Shown here: positions 27,465 through 36,133 of the stretch, piece after piece | Position numbering within the stretch: the first letter of the stretch is position 1 | Layout of the letters: every line of letters begins with the position of its first letter | NCBI GenBank assembly: GCA_028723525.1 | Contig: JAQYET010000069.1 | Location: 100,753 to 164,752, forward strand | Direction: 5' to 3' | Length of the DNA: 64,000 nucleotides | Source of the DNA: Prevotellaceae bacterium | GTDB taxonomy: Bacteria; Bacteroidota; Bacteroidia; Bacteroidales; Bacteroidaceae | Notes under the pieces: model-generated | Told to the model about the DNA's origin: nothing | What the model saw: the letters and a program-made list of their open reading frames with translations, nothing else | The model's database searches: none | Made by a program: the position numbers and the translations under genes

Positions 27465-28800
27465 CACCCATTCTGCTGAACTGCTTCACCATACGATATT
27501 TCCTACCGATAATTTCCATATCATCATCAGAAAGGTTGAACACGTTAGAATATAACACATAGCGTTCAGTGCCCGTGAAATCAGCCCACTGCCTGTGGTC
27601 GCCATTGAGTTCCACACCGTCTATCTCGCCATTGTTCGGGAAGAATGTTGCCACCTCACTGACGTCTATTTTCCTCTCATCGATATAGTCTATCATATCG
27701 CGGCGCACGTGCCAATAGTTCAAGTGGGCGAGCGAAGCATCCCAACCCTGTGCCATTCTGTCCGGATATATGATGAAATTGCCGGCAATCAGGGCTGCCA
27801 ACATCAGCACATAAATGGCTTTCCGGCGCGTGTATTCGCGCAGCATCATCACCGCAAGCAATGCCAACAGAACATAACCCGCGGTGAAATAACGATGCCC
27901 TATGGGATTGACAATAAACAAACTCATGCCCCATACCACTGAAGTGGAGCCTAATGCCATTACCAACACGTCGCGATAGGTCTTCTCTCTCCATCCTTTT
28001 CGCAACAGAAACGTTGCAATGATGAACAGCAACGGCACAATTCTTCCTAAGTCTGCAAACCGCTGACCGATAACTGCCACGTTCCAAACAAAGTTGTTCA
28101 TGAAGCCCACCGGTGAACCATAGCCTGTGGCATCGCCCCAAGTGCTCTCCGGATTGGATATTATCCAACCCTTCACCGACAACCTCCAGCCGATGAAAAG
28201 AGCGGCAGGAAACGCACCGACAACGTATGGTTTCCACTCCAACGACTTTCTGTTCAGGAACACATCAACCAAAAACAGTCCTCCGCAGAGCATCATTCCG
28301 CGCAGCGAAACTATGCCGAGAAAAGCCAGTCCCAATGTTTTCTGCCACGCACAGCGGCGCAATAGTCCGTTAAGCGACAACAAGAAGAAGAACATCAGCG
28401 GCACTTCTGTCGTTACGAGAGTCATCTGCGACAGAAGTGTGGCGTCTGAAACCATCAATACAAAAGCTGCCACAGCGCTCTTTCTGTCACTGAAATAATG
28501 AGCACAGAGACTCCAAATCTGCCATAATATACCGAAAACAAAAGGCAGCAGAACAATATGCGAAACCGTGAGCGACCGCCCGAAAACCTTCCACGAGGCA
28601 GCCATCAGAGTGGCAATGAACGGCGGATGACCCGGGTCTGTTGCCACGGGAATACTCCCCCAAGCAAATATCCCGTTCTCATATAAAGCATTGCCCATAG
28701 CAGAAATAAACGTGGTGTTGTCCCAGAAAATACCGGTGTGCAACCCCACAACGCCTATCAAAAATGTGATAAATAATAATATAAGTGTCTTTTCAGTCAT
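27415..28800 (-). CDS. membrane glycosyltransferase of the GT39/ArnT (GT-C) type
   Basis: 461 residues, many hydrophobic helices. The first periplasmic loop carries GSIPVATDPGHPPFIATLMA with an acidic residue next to a HPP motif, as in dolichyl-phosphate-mannose-type GT-C enzymes, followed by SDATLLSQMTLVTTEVPLMFF. The C-terminal 100 residues are soluble. Such enzymes transfer a sugar from a polyprenyl-phosphate donor; donor and acceptor are unknown. Convergent with the acyltransferase, with 50 bases of overlap and no terminator between them. Confidence 0.75.
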   Translation of the reverse strand: MTEKTLILLFITFLIGVVGLHTGIFWDNTTFISAMGNALYENGIFAWGSIPVATDPGHPPFIATLMAASWKVFGRSLTVSHIVLLPFVFGILWQIWSLCAHYFSDRKSAVAAFVLMVSDATLLSQMTLVTTEVPLMFFFLLSLNGLLRRCAWQKTLGLAFLGIVSLRGMMLCGGLFLVDVFLNRKSLEWKPYVVGAFPAALFIGWRLSVKGWIISNPESTWGDATGYGSPVGFMNNFVWNVAVIGQRFADLGRIVPLLFIIATFLLRKGWREKTYRDVLVMALGSTSVVWGMSLFIVNPIGHRYFTAGYVLLALLAVMMLREYTRRKAIYVLMLAALIAGNFIIYPDRMAQGWDASLAHLNYWHVRRDMIDYIDERKIDVSEVATFFPNNGEIDGVELNGDHRQWADFTGTERYVLYSNVFNLSDDDMEIIGRKYRMVKQFSRMGVRTELYVLSSSSSQPR

Positions 28801-28941
28801 CTCTCACTGCTATAAAGGCAGATGCAAAAATAGCAAAAAAATCATCAAAACCCACCAATACAAACATAAAATATCGCGTTATGCCGTGAATTACATCCCA
28901 GTTAACCAACCAACACACCGCGAAAGCATATCTTTCGCAAA

Positions 28942-29029
28942 GTAAAATCGGCGATTTTGTTAACCAATTTCGGCGGTTTTGCACTGTAATCTAGCCGAAT
29001 TTACTTTGCAATTTCGGCGATTTTGTTCT
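28942..29029. repeat. 22-bp tandem repeat cluster D (4 units), beside the DnaA-box cluster
   Basis: Units at 28942-28963, 28964-28985, 28986-29007 and 29008-29029; the third is degenerate (GTAATCTAGCCGAATTT). It ends 57 bases before the first DnaA-box-like site. Confidence 0.9.
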
Positions 29030-29086
29030 GCTATATATAACCAACCGCACTCCCACAGAATGCCAACAAGCGAGTGTTAATAACTA

Positions 29087-29380
29087 TGTGGAAAACCATG
29101 TTGATAACTTATGTAATATCCACAACATAACCATCGCAGCCTAAATCATGCGCATAACCACGGTTTTATTTATGCCTTTTAAACAACTTTTCCACACAAA
29201 GTTGGTAGAAAAAGATATAAACTTATTAAATTTGCAGGCATTAAGGATAGTTGTTGATAACTGACTTAAACAGTTAATATAGAAAGAGTAATGGTATTGA
29301 TAACATGTGCATAACTGCGAGCAAGATGTGGATTGAATAAAAAGACTAAAACAAACATAAAGTTTTCAACGTTTTCCACA
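29087..29380. promoter_or_regulatory. cluster of DnaA-box-like 9-mers
   Basis: Against TTATNCACA on either strand: 29306-29314 (TGTGCATAA) is perfect. One mismatch from TTATCCACA or its complement: 29087-29095, 29099-29107, 29116-29124, 29188-29196, 29252-29260 and 29372-29380. TGCGCATAA at 29149-29157 is one off TTATNCACA. Weaker: 29295-29303 and 29327-29335. Eight good sites in 294 bases, on both strands. Confidence 0.75.
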
Positions 29381-29444
29381 CCATATCATACTAATATTCT
29401 TATCTTTATTTCAAGAAAAAAAGAAAAGGTAAAATAATAATGTT

Positions 29445-30434
29445 ATGTTGAAAAACGAATGGAAGGAGAAGGGGTTCGTTGACGAACCAATAGCAGAAGG
29501 GACCGACCTGAAGGCGGAGATAAGGCGTCTGTGCAAGGAGAAGGATGCCGTTATTCTGGCGCATTACTACACCGTGGGCGAGATACAGGATGTTGCCGAC
29601 TTCATCGGTGACTCTCTGGCATTGGCACAGCAGGCGGCAAAGACAGACGCAAAGATAATAGTGATGTGCGGAGTTCACTTCATGGCAGAGACCTGCAAGA
29701 TACTCTGTCCGGAGAAAATGGTGCTCTGTCCCGACCTGAATGCCGGTTGTTCGCTTGCCGACTCGTGCAAGGCTGACGACCTGCGGAAATACAAGGAGGA
29801 GCATCCGGGATATAAGGTTATCAGTTATGTCAACACTACTGCCGCTGTGAAGGCACTGACCGACATCGTGGTTACGAGCGGAAACGCAAAGAAGATAGTT
29901 GACAGTATGCCGAAAGACGAGAAGATAATCTTCGGTCCCGACTATAACCTCGGTTCCTACATCAATTCCATAACTGGCAGGGAGATGCTGCTGTGGAACG
30001 GCGGCTGCCACGTTCACGAGCGTTTCTCGGTGGAAGGAATACTGAAACTGAAGAAAGAACACCCCGAAGCACTGGTGCTGGCACATCCCGAATGTAAAGG
30101 TCCGGTGCTGGCACTTGCCGACATCGTAGGCTCCACGGCAGTGATATTGAAGCACTGCAAGGAAAGCGATAGGAATGAATTCATCATTGCCACAGAGTCG
30201 GGAATACTGCATGAGATAGAGCGTCAGTGTGAAGGAAAGACCTTCTATCCCGTTCCGCCGGAAGTGAGTGAGGACACCGTGGGCTGTTCATGCAACGAAT
30301 GTAACTACATGAAACTTAATTCTCTCGCCAAGATATACAATTCGCTGAAACACGAATGGCCAACGGTGGATGTCTCTGAAGACATACGCAAAGAGGCTGT
30401 TAAGCCCATAGAGCGGATGCTGAAACTGAGTTGA
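29445..30434 (+). CDS. nadA: quinolinate synthase
   Basis: Condenses iminoaspartate and dihydroxyacetone phosphate to quinolinate in NAD biosynthesis, using a [4Fe-4S] cluster. 329 residues. Conserved pieces: ILAHYYTVGEIQDVADFIGDS, MCGVHFMAETCKILCPEKMV with the first cluster cysteine, HPECKGPVLALADIVGST with the second, and GCSCNECNYMKLN with the third near the C terminus. No nadB or nadC is adjacent. It is the first gene to the right of the origin candidate. Confidence 0.97.
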   Translation: MLKNEWKEKGFVDEPIAEGTDLKAEIRRLCKEKDAVILAHYYTVGEIQDVADFIGDSLALAQQAAKTDAKIIVMCGVHFMAETCKILCPEKMVLCPDLNAGCSLADSCKADDLRKYKEEHPGYKVISYVNTTAAVKALTDIVVTSGNAKKIVDSMPKDEKIIFGPDYNLGSYINSITGREMLLWNGGCHVHERFSVEGILKLKKEHPEALVLAHPECKGPVLALADIVGSTAVILKHCKESDRNEFIIATESGILHEIERQCEGKTFYPVPPEVSEDTVGCSCNECNYMKLNSLAKIYNSLKHEWPTVDVSEDIRKEAVKPIERMLKLS

Positions 30435-30556
30435 TGAGGCTCATAGTGGTGCCATGCTCCACTGTAATAAGTCACTGCAGGGTGGTGATTGATGATGAAA
30501 AGGGTTGTTGACAGATTTTTCTTCTGATATTATTTCTTTGTTATCCGATTTTTGTA

Positions 30557-30564
30557 TATCTTTG
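30557..30564 (+). promoter_or_regulatory. -7 element of the 30584 gene (and probably rpoN)
   Basis: TATCTTTG, 19 bases before the ATG at 30584. A TTTG lies at 30537-30540, with a shorter than usual gap of 16 bases. No promoter is obvious between this gene and rpoN. Confidence 0.5.
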
Positions 30565-30583
30565 TATTCAAAAGAAAAAGGTA

Positions 30584-31228
30584 ATGGCAAAGGATAGTTT
30601 ATGGCGGGATGAATACTGGCTTCTGCTGATGCAACTCTATCTCAGGAAGCCTGCCGGGGTGAAGGCTATGTATAGCAAGCCGCTCGTTGACCTGAGCATC
30701 GAACTGCACATACCTCCACAGGTGTTGCACGAGAAGATGTTCAGGCTGCGCAGAATTGACACCCCGAGGATGGAAAGACTGTGGAAAACTTACGGAAACA
30801 GTCCGCAGAAACTTGTCAAGGGGGTGAGTATGCTGCGAAGAATGAACGGTTTCAGCAACGCAGAGGAGTTCTACGACGGCGTGGAGGTGAACGAAAGCTT
30901 CGAGAAATATTTCCGACCGATAGACGGAAGACCCGAACTGAAACCGGTGATGCTGGTGATAATCCTCAACCTTTACTTCCGTCTGACACCTATAACAATG
31001 GTTGAAGACACGCCGGAGATAAGACACCTTGCCAAGATAATGAAGATTAAACCGAGTGTGGTGGTTGAAGTGATGGACATCTTCCGCGTGTTAGACCCCT
31101 ACATGAAAGACGAAGAACCGATTACAAGCAATCTTCTCGACCATTGCCGACAGGTGTGGCAGAGGTTCGGAAACGATAATCCGGAAAAGCTGTCGGCATT
31201 GTCGGCACTGTTGATGGAATATTTTTAG
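30584..31228 (+). CDS. conserved hypothetical protein upstream of rpoN
   Basis: 214 residues, predicted soluble and mostly helical, without signal peptide or membrane segment. It starts MAKDSLWRDEYWLLLMQLYL and includes VDLSIELHIPPQVLHEKMFRLRRID, which could be a helix-turn-helix-like segment. I do not recognise a named family. The rpoN ATG is 5 bases after its stop, so the genes are surely cotranscribed, which hints at a role in gene regulation or at least shared expression. Confidence 0.75.
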   Translation: MAKDSLWRDEYWLLLMQLYLRKPAGVKAMYSKPLVDLSIELHIPPQVLHEKMFRLRRIDTPRMERLWKTYGNSPQKLVKGVSMLRRMNGFSNAEEFYDGVEVNESFEKYFRPIDGRPELKPVMLVIILNLYFRLTPITMVEDTPEIRHLAKIMKIKPSVVVEVMDIFRVLDPYMKDEEPITSNLLDHCRQVWQRFGNDNPEKLSALSALLMEYF

Positions 31229-31233
31229 TTGTT

Positions 31234-32736
31234 ATGTCGCAAAGATTGATACATACTCAGGAGCAGAAACTCGTGCAGCAACAGAAACTCACGCAACAGC
31301 AGATGTTGCAGGTGAAGTTGTTGGAGATGCCTATTGCCGAACTCGAGCAGAGCGTACAGGCGGAAATTGACGACAATCCGGCATTGGAGACAGCACCTGA
31401 CGACGGCGATATGTATGACGAAGAGCCGTCGCAGATGAGCGAAGAGAATGACGAGGAAGACTTTGAGCAACGCACAGAAAGGGAGGAAAGGGAAGACGAA
31501 CTCGACAATGTGCTGCAGAATATGGTCGGCGACGACGAAATGCCGGAGGCAAGCGGACCTTCGATTGGCAATTATGCAAACGCCGATTACGAGGAGATAA
31601 CCTACGGCGACCGCACCTCTTTCTACGACAAACTGAAGGAACAAATGGGCGAACTCGAACTCGACGAACGCCAAAGGGAGATAATGGAGTATATCGTTGG
31701 GTCGCTTGACAATGACGGATTGCTGAGAAAAAAGACAGATACCATTGTTGACGAACTCGCCATATACCATAATATATTTACCTCGGAGAGTGAGGTTGAC
31801 AACATATTAGAGGAAATTCAGGAGTTCGACCCTGCCGGGATAGGGGCGCGGACACTGAAGGAGTGCCTCCTGATACAGATAGATCGCAAGCAGGCTAACC
31901 CCATAAGACTGATGCTGCGCGACGTTATAGACAACCACTACGACGACTTCATCGGCAAACATTGGGATAAGATAGCCCGCAGTATGGGTATAGACGGTGA
32001 CGATGTGGCACGTCTTCAGGAGGAAGTGCAGAAGCTTAACCCTAAGCCCGGAGCGTCTTTGGGAGAGGCTGAAGGAAGGAGCATGCAGCAGATAACGCCC
32101 GACTTCATCATAGATACTTCCGACGACGGAAACATAACGTTCTCGATAACAAAGGGAAAAATACCGGAACTATATATCAGCGAGTCTTTCTCAGACCTCG
32201 TGAAGACATACCGTAAAGACAAAACCCTGCTGAACGCCAAGGAGAAAGAAGCGTTGATATATGCCAAGGAGAAAATAGACAGGGCACAGGGGTTCATAGA
32301 AGCTATAAAACAACGTCGCAACACGTTGTATGTTACGATGCGGGCAATCATAGACATACAGAGAAAATACTTCAGAGACGGAGACGAGGGAGACCTCAAA
32401 CCGATGATACTGAAAGACATTGCCGACCGTACAGGACTGGATATAAGTACAATATCGAGGGTGAGCAACTGTAAATATGCACAGACAAGGTGGGGAACGT
32501 TCAGGCTGAGGCACTTCTTTAGTGACAGCATAAAGACTGAAAGCGGAGAAGAATTGTCAACAAGGAAACTGAAGACCGTGCTCCGTGAGATAATAGACAG
32601 CGAAGACAAGCAGAAGCCTTTGGGCGACGATGCACTGAGCAAGGAGATGAAACGCCGCGGGTATCCCATTGCACGGCGCACTGTTTCGAAGTATCGCGAA
32701 CAGATGGGAATACCGGTTGCAAGACTGAGAAAGTGA
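31234..32736 (+). CDS. rpoN: RNA polymerase sigma-54 factor
   Basis: Alternative sigma factor needing an AAA+ activator. 500 residues. Region I is the glutamine-rich LVQQQKLTQQQMLQVKLLEM, followed by an acidic region II (DEEPSQMSEENDEEDFEQ), the core-binding domain, a helix-turn-helix (ADRTGLDISTISRVSNCKYA) and the RpoN box ARRTVSKYREQMGIP at the C terminus. The usual downstream partners (hpf, PTS genes) are absent; instead a membrane protein starts inside its stop codon. No sigma-54 activator is in the window. Confidence 0.97.
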   Translation: MSQRLIHTQEQKLVQQQKLTQQQMLQVKLLEMPIAELEQSVQAEIDDNPALETAPDDGDMYDEEPSQMSEENDEEDFEQRTEREEREDELDNVLQNMVGDDEMPEASGPSIGNYANADYEEITYGDRTSFYDKLKEQMGELELDERQREIMEYIVGSLDNDGLLRKKTDTIVDELAIYHNIFTSESEVDNILEEIQEFDPAGIGARTLKECLLIQIDRKQANPIRLMLRDVIDNHYDDFIGKHWDKIARSMGIDGDDVARLQEEVQKLNPKPGASLGEAEGRSMQQITPDFIIDTSDDGNITFSITKGKIPELYISESFSDLVKTYRKDKTLLNAKEKEALIYAKEKIDRAQGFIEAIKQRRNTLYVTMRAIIDIQRKYFRDGDEGDLKPMILKDIADRTGLDISTISRVSNCKYAQTRWGTFRLRHFFSDSIKTESGEELSTRKLKTVLREIIDSEDKQKPLGDDALSKEMKRRGYPIARRTVSKYREQMGIPVARLRK

Positions 32737-33365
32737 TGACGGAGAAACGACTGATACTTCTCTCAAGGGTGATAAGTTCTGTTATATCACCGTTCTATCT
32801 GCCTATGTTCGGCATGATAGTGCTGTTCATGTTCACATATCTCGGCATGCTCGACCCTTGGATAAAGTTGCGCGTGCTGCTGATAGTGTATATCTTCACG
32901 GTGATAATACCCACATACCTGATACGGTTGTATCATTACTACCACGGCTGGACACCGATACAGATTGGTTCTAAGGAGAGGCGAATGGTGCCTTACGTAA
33001 TAGCGATAGTGTGTTATTTCGTCTGTTATTACATCATGAACCTGCTCCACATGCCTCACTTCATCGGTACGGTGATAATGGCAGCGTTGATGTTGCAGGT
33101 GGCTTGTGCCCTTGTCAACCTTCGTTGGAAAGTTTCCACCCACGCAGCGGCTATCGGAGGAGTGATAGGTGCACTGATAGCATTCTCGTTTCTCTTCTCT
33201 TTCAACCCCACGTGGTGGCTTTTCTTCCTGTTCTTCATGTCGGGACTGGTAGGCACAAGCCGCATGATACTCCGCCAGCACACCCTTACGGAGGTGTCGA
33301 TGGGCTTCCTCATGGGTATAGCGGTGGCTTTTCTCTCGGTGATGTTCTACAGAAATATAGTGTGA
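32736..33365 (+). CDS. PAP2-like / phosphatase-related membrane protein
   Basis: 209 residues from the ATG at 32736, which overlaps the rpoN TGA (TGATG). Six or so hydrophobic helices. The C-terminal part has STHAAAIGGVIGAL and TSRMILRQHTLTEVSMGFLMGI, reminiscent of the SGH and H-x-x-x-D regions of PAP2 phosphatases but with weak conservation (TH instead of SGH, H...E instead of H...D). So it may be a PAP2-fold protein of uncertain activity. Cotranscribed with rpoN. Confidence 0.65.
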   Translation: MTEKRLILLSRVISSVISPFYLPMFGMIVLFMFTYLGMLDPWIKLRVLLIVYIFTVIIPTYLIRLYHYYHGWTPIQIGSKERRMVPYVIAIVCYFVCYYIMNLLHMPHFIGTVIMAALMLQVACALVNLRWKVSTHAAAIGGVIGALIAFSFLFSFNPTWWLFFLFFMSGLVGTSRMILRQHTLTEVSMGFLMGIAVAFLSVMFYRNIV

Positions 33366-33399
33366 TGTAAGGTTTAAACATGATATAAACATAAGAATT

Positions 33400-33906
33400 A
33401 TGAATCCACAGGTAAGTATAATAATGGGCAGCACGAGTGATATGCCTGTTATGGAAAAGGCAATGAAGTTTCTCGATGAAATGGAAATACCGTTCGAGGT
33501 GAACGCTCTCTCGGCTCACCGCACACCTAAGGCAGTGGAAGAGTTTGCCTTGAACGCCGCAGGTCGTGGCATAAAGGTTATCATTGCGGGTGCAGGAATG
33601 GCAGCGGCGTTGCCCGGTGTGATTGCAGCACAGACTACACTGCCCGTAATAGGAGTTCCGATAAAGGGCTCGGTGCTCGACGGTGTTGATGCGATGTACA
33701 GCATACTGCAGATGCCGCCGGGCATTCCGGTGGCTACGGTGGCTATCAACGGAGCGATGAATGCCGCAATACTCGCAATGCAGATGATAGCACTCTGCGA
33801 TGAGACTGTGGCAAGGAAATTTGCCGAATATAAGTCGGGACTTGGAAAAAAGATTGAAAAGGCAAACAAGGAACTGGCTGAAATAAAGTTCAAATACAGG
33901 GTTTAG
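33400..33906 (+). CDS. purE: N5-carboxyaminoimidazole ribonucleotide mutase
   Basis: Converts N5-CAIR to CAIR in purine synthesis. 168 residues, class I PurE length. GSTSDMPVMEKA at the N terminus, ALSAHRTPKAVEEF with the catalytic histidine, IAGAGMAAALPGVIAAQT and PVIGVPIKG are all present. The class implies a separate PurK, which is not in the window. ispG starts 10 bases after its stop. Confidence 0.97.
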   Translation: MNPQVSIIMGSTSDMPVMEKAMKFLDEMEIPFEVNALSAHRTPKAVEEFALNAAGRGIKVIIAGAGMAAALPGVIAAQTTLPVIGVPIKGSVLDGVDAMYSILQMPPGIPVATVAINGAMNAAILAMQMIALCDETVARKFAEYKSGLGKKIEKANKELAEIKFKYRV

Positions 33907-33916
33907 TATTGTTTCT

Positions 33917-35320
33917 ATGCGTAGAATTACTTCAGTGACAATGGTCGGCAAGGTTGCTATAGGAGGCGCCAACCCCATCAGAATACAGTCGATGGCGACC
34001 ACCGACACCACCGATACCGAGGCTTCTGTGGCGCAGGCAAAGCGCATTATAGATGCCGGGGGCGAACTGGTGCGCTTCACCACGCAGGGAGTTCGCGAAG
34101 CAGAGAACATGAAGAACATACGTGCAGCACTGCGGGCAGACGGATATGATGCCCCGCTTGTTGCCGACGTTCACTTCACTGCACACACTGCCGACGTGGC
34201 AGCGCAGCACTGTGAGAAGGTGAGAATTAACCCAGGAAACTACGTTGACCCCGGTCGCACGTTCAAACATCTTGTATATACGGATGAGGAATATGCCTGC
34301 GAACTGAAGAAGATAGAACGCAGACTGGTGCCGTTCCTGAACATCTGCAAGGAGCATCACACCGCAGTGCGCATCGGAGTCAATCATGGCTCGCTGTCAG
34401 ACCGCATCATGTCGCGCTACGGAGACACCCCGGAGGGTATCGTGGAGAGCTGTATGGAGTTTCTGAGGATATGCAGGCGCGAGGATTTCAACGACATCGT
34501 AATATCCATCAAGGCGTCTAACACGGTGGTTATGGTGACTACAGTGAGGATGCTTGTGGAGACAATGAACCGTGAGGACATGCACTATCCGCTACACCTC
34601 GGCGTCACCGAAGCAGGAGAAGGTGAAGACGGACGGGTAAAGAGTGCCGTTGGTATAGGGGCGTTGCTTACTGAAGGCATCGGCGACACTATCCGAGTGT
34701 CGCTCTCGGAAGAGCCGGAGGCAGAGATACCGGTTGCAAGAAGTATCGTGGAATTTGTCCCGGAGTGTACCGAACTGCGCCGAACTGCTGTGATAAAAGA
34801 CGACACTCTGTTCCTCGATATTGCCGCTTCCACGTGGGAAGAACTGCAACTGAAAGCGTCAATGGCTGCCGGGGCGATACTGATAGACAAGCGTGCCCAC
34901 AATCTTTGCATATCGTGCAGGGCGGCGGATGACGCGACATTTGCTCCAACACAGGAGGAACTCGTGTCGCTTCAGGACTCTATCCTGCAGGCAGCGCGCA
35001 TCAAGTTCACCAAAACAGAATACATCTCTTGTCCCGGTTGCGGCAGAACACTCTACGACCTGCGCTCCACCATTGCCCGTATTAAGGAGGCAACGAAAGG
35101 TATGGTGGGCGTGAAGATAGGTATCATGGGCTGCATCGTGAACGGTCCGGGCGAAATGGCAGACGCCGATTACGGGTATGTAGGGGCAGGACGAGGCAAA
35201 ATCAGTCTCTATAAAAACAAGGAGTGTGTGTTGAAAAACATCCCGGAGGAAGAGGCTGTTGAACGTCTTCTGGAACTTATTGCCAACGACCGGCAGACTA
35301 CTTCGACAGCGACCGAATAA
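33917..35320 (+). CDS. ispG: 4-hydroxy-3-methylbut-2-en-1-yl diphosphate synthase
   Basis: Penultimate step of the MEP isoprenoid pathway, a [4Fe-4S] enzyme. 467 residues: a TIM barrel (about 1-265, with IQSMATTDTTDTEA, VADVHFTAH, RINPGNY, NHGSLSDRI), a middle segment of about 90 residues, and the cluster domain (YISCPGCGRTLYD near 371, GCIVNGPGEMADADYGY near 404). The length is between the compact E. coli type (372) and the long type with a full middle barrel. The last 23 bases overlap the convergent gene. Confidence 0.96.
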   Translation: MRRITSVTMVGKVAIGGANPIRIQSMATTDTTDTEASVAQAKRIIDAGGELVRFTTQGVREAENMKNIRAALRADGYDAPLVADVHFTAHTADVAAQHCEKVRINPGNYVDPGRTFKHLVYTDEEYACELKKIERRLVPFLNICKEHHTAVRIGVNHGSLSDRIMSRYGDTPEGIVESCMEFLRICRREDFNDIVISIKASNTVVMVTTVRMLVETMNREDMHYPLHLGVTEAGEGEDGRVKSAVGIGALLTEGIGDTIRVSLSEEPEAEIPVARSIVEFVPECTELRRTAVIKDDTLFLDIAASTWEELQLKASMAAGAILIDKRAHNLCISCRAADDATFAPTQEELVSLQDSILQAARIKFTKTEYISCPGCGRTLYDLRSTIARIKEATKGMVGVKIGIMGCIVNGPGEMADADYGYVGAGRGKISLYKNKECVLKNIPEEEAVERLLELIANDRQTTSTATE

Positions 35321-36092
35321 AGGTATGGCTGCCCATCACTGCCTTCACCTTGACAAGTGAACCGCGGAGTGATACAAACTCGCTCAGCCCTACGTGTGTA
35401 CCGGTGGGCGAGTGCCAGTCGTATGTATATCCGATTTGCGTCCACGGGTATGGATTTTCCGGCTGATAGGCGAGTGACAGGTTATATTCAAACCAGTCTC
35501 GATGACCTTCCGACACTCCCTCGGGATATGTCAACTGTGCCACGCGGTCGTTTGTTTCAGGGTCGCGAGACGGTCTGAACAGCGTGTTTGCGTCGATATA
35601 CATCAGCACCACATGCGTGTTCTGCGACTCCATCGGCAGTCCCAACATCTGAATTATCCTCATACGGCTCTCCACGGAGTCCATTTCTGCGAAGCACCCG
35701 GCTTTCTTTTTCCATTCAGCAGGTATCGTAAACCACGACTCGTTGGCAGCAAGGCGGAACGTGTCGGTGGAGTTTTGGTACAGCACGGCATATTTCTCCT
35801 TCATGAAAGAGGCAACGAGCACCATGTCGGTATTGCCAATCCTTATCCATTCCTGACCGTTTCCGCTGTCTGTCTTGTCAATACTTACAAGCGTGTTCAC
35901 CAACTTGTTCTGCGTCGGTTGTGCCGCATCCTCCACCGCCTGCTTGTAAAGTGCGTGCAGCCTCACCGTGTCTTCATACCAAACGCCGTCCCTCTGCCGC
36001 CTGTTTCCACCATTGCCTGCCACGCAATAACTACCTGCCAGCAGCAGCATAACCACAAACACAATCTTCTTCTCAATTCTTTTCATTTCCAT
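35298..36092 (-). CDS. exported hypothetical protein
   Basis: 264 residues. Begins MEMKRIEKKIVFVVMLLLAGSYCVAG, a signal-peptide-like segment; with Cys just before the cleavage region it might also be a lipoprotein. The mature part is soluble with no motif I recognise; it includes WFTIPAEWKKKAG and YDWHSPTGTHVGLSEF. It may be the last gene of no operon: 41 bases separate it from the ABC exporter, which ends at 36134 on the same strand, so cotranscription is likely. Convergent overlap of 23 bases with ispG. Confidence 0.6.
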   Translation of the reverse strand: MEMKRIEKKIVFVVMLLLAGSYCVAGNGGNRRQRDGVWYEDTVRLHALYKQAVEDAAQPTQNKLVNTLVSIDKTDSGNGQEWIRIGNTDMVLVASFMKEKYAVLYQNSTDTFRLAANESWFTIPAEWKKKAGCFAEMDSVESRMRIIQMLGLPMESQNTHVVLMYIDANTLFRPSRDPETNDRVAQLTYPEGVSEGHRDWFEYNLSLAYQPENPYPWTQIGYTYDWHSPTGTHVGLSEFVSLRGSLVKVKAVMGSHTFIRSLSK

Positions 36093-36133
36093 AACATCTA
36101 TAATCAGTTTTTGTTTTTTAATTTAAGTATTGT

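Larger units (their letters stand above)
28801..29444. other. oriC: candidate chromosomal origin region (gene-free)
   Basis: 644 bases, no supportable gene, A/T-rich. Left part: repeat cluster D (28942-29029). Right part (29087-29380): DnaA-box-like 9-mers, listed on the separate entry. A/T-rich segments at 29161-29300 and 29336-29440 could serve for unwinding. No dnaA or gidA/mnmG flanks it; nadA follows. Confidence 0.7.
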
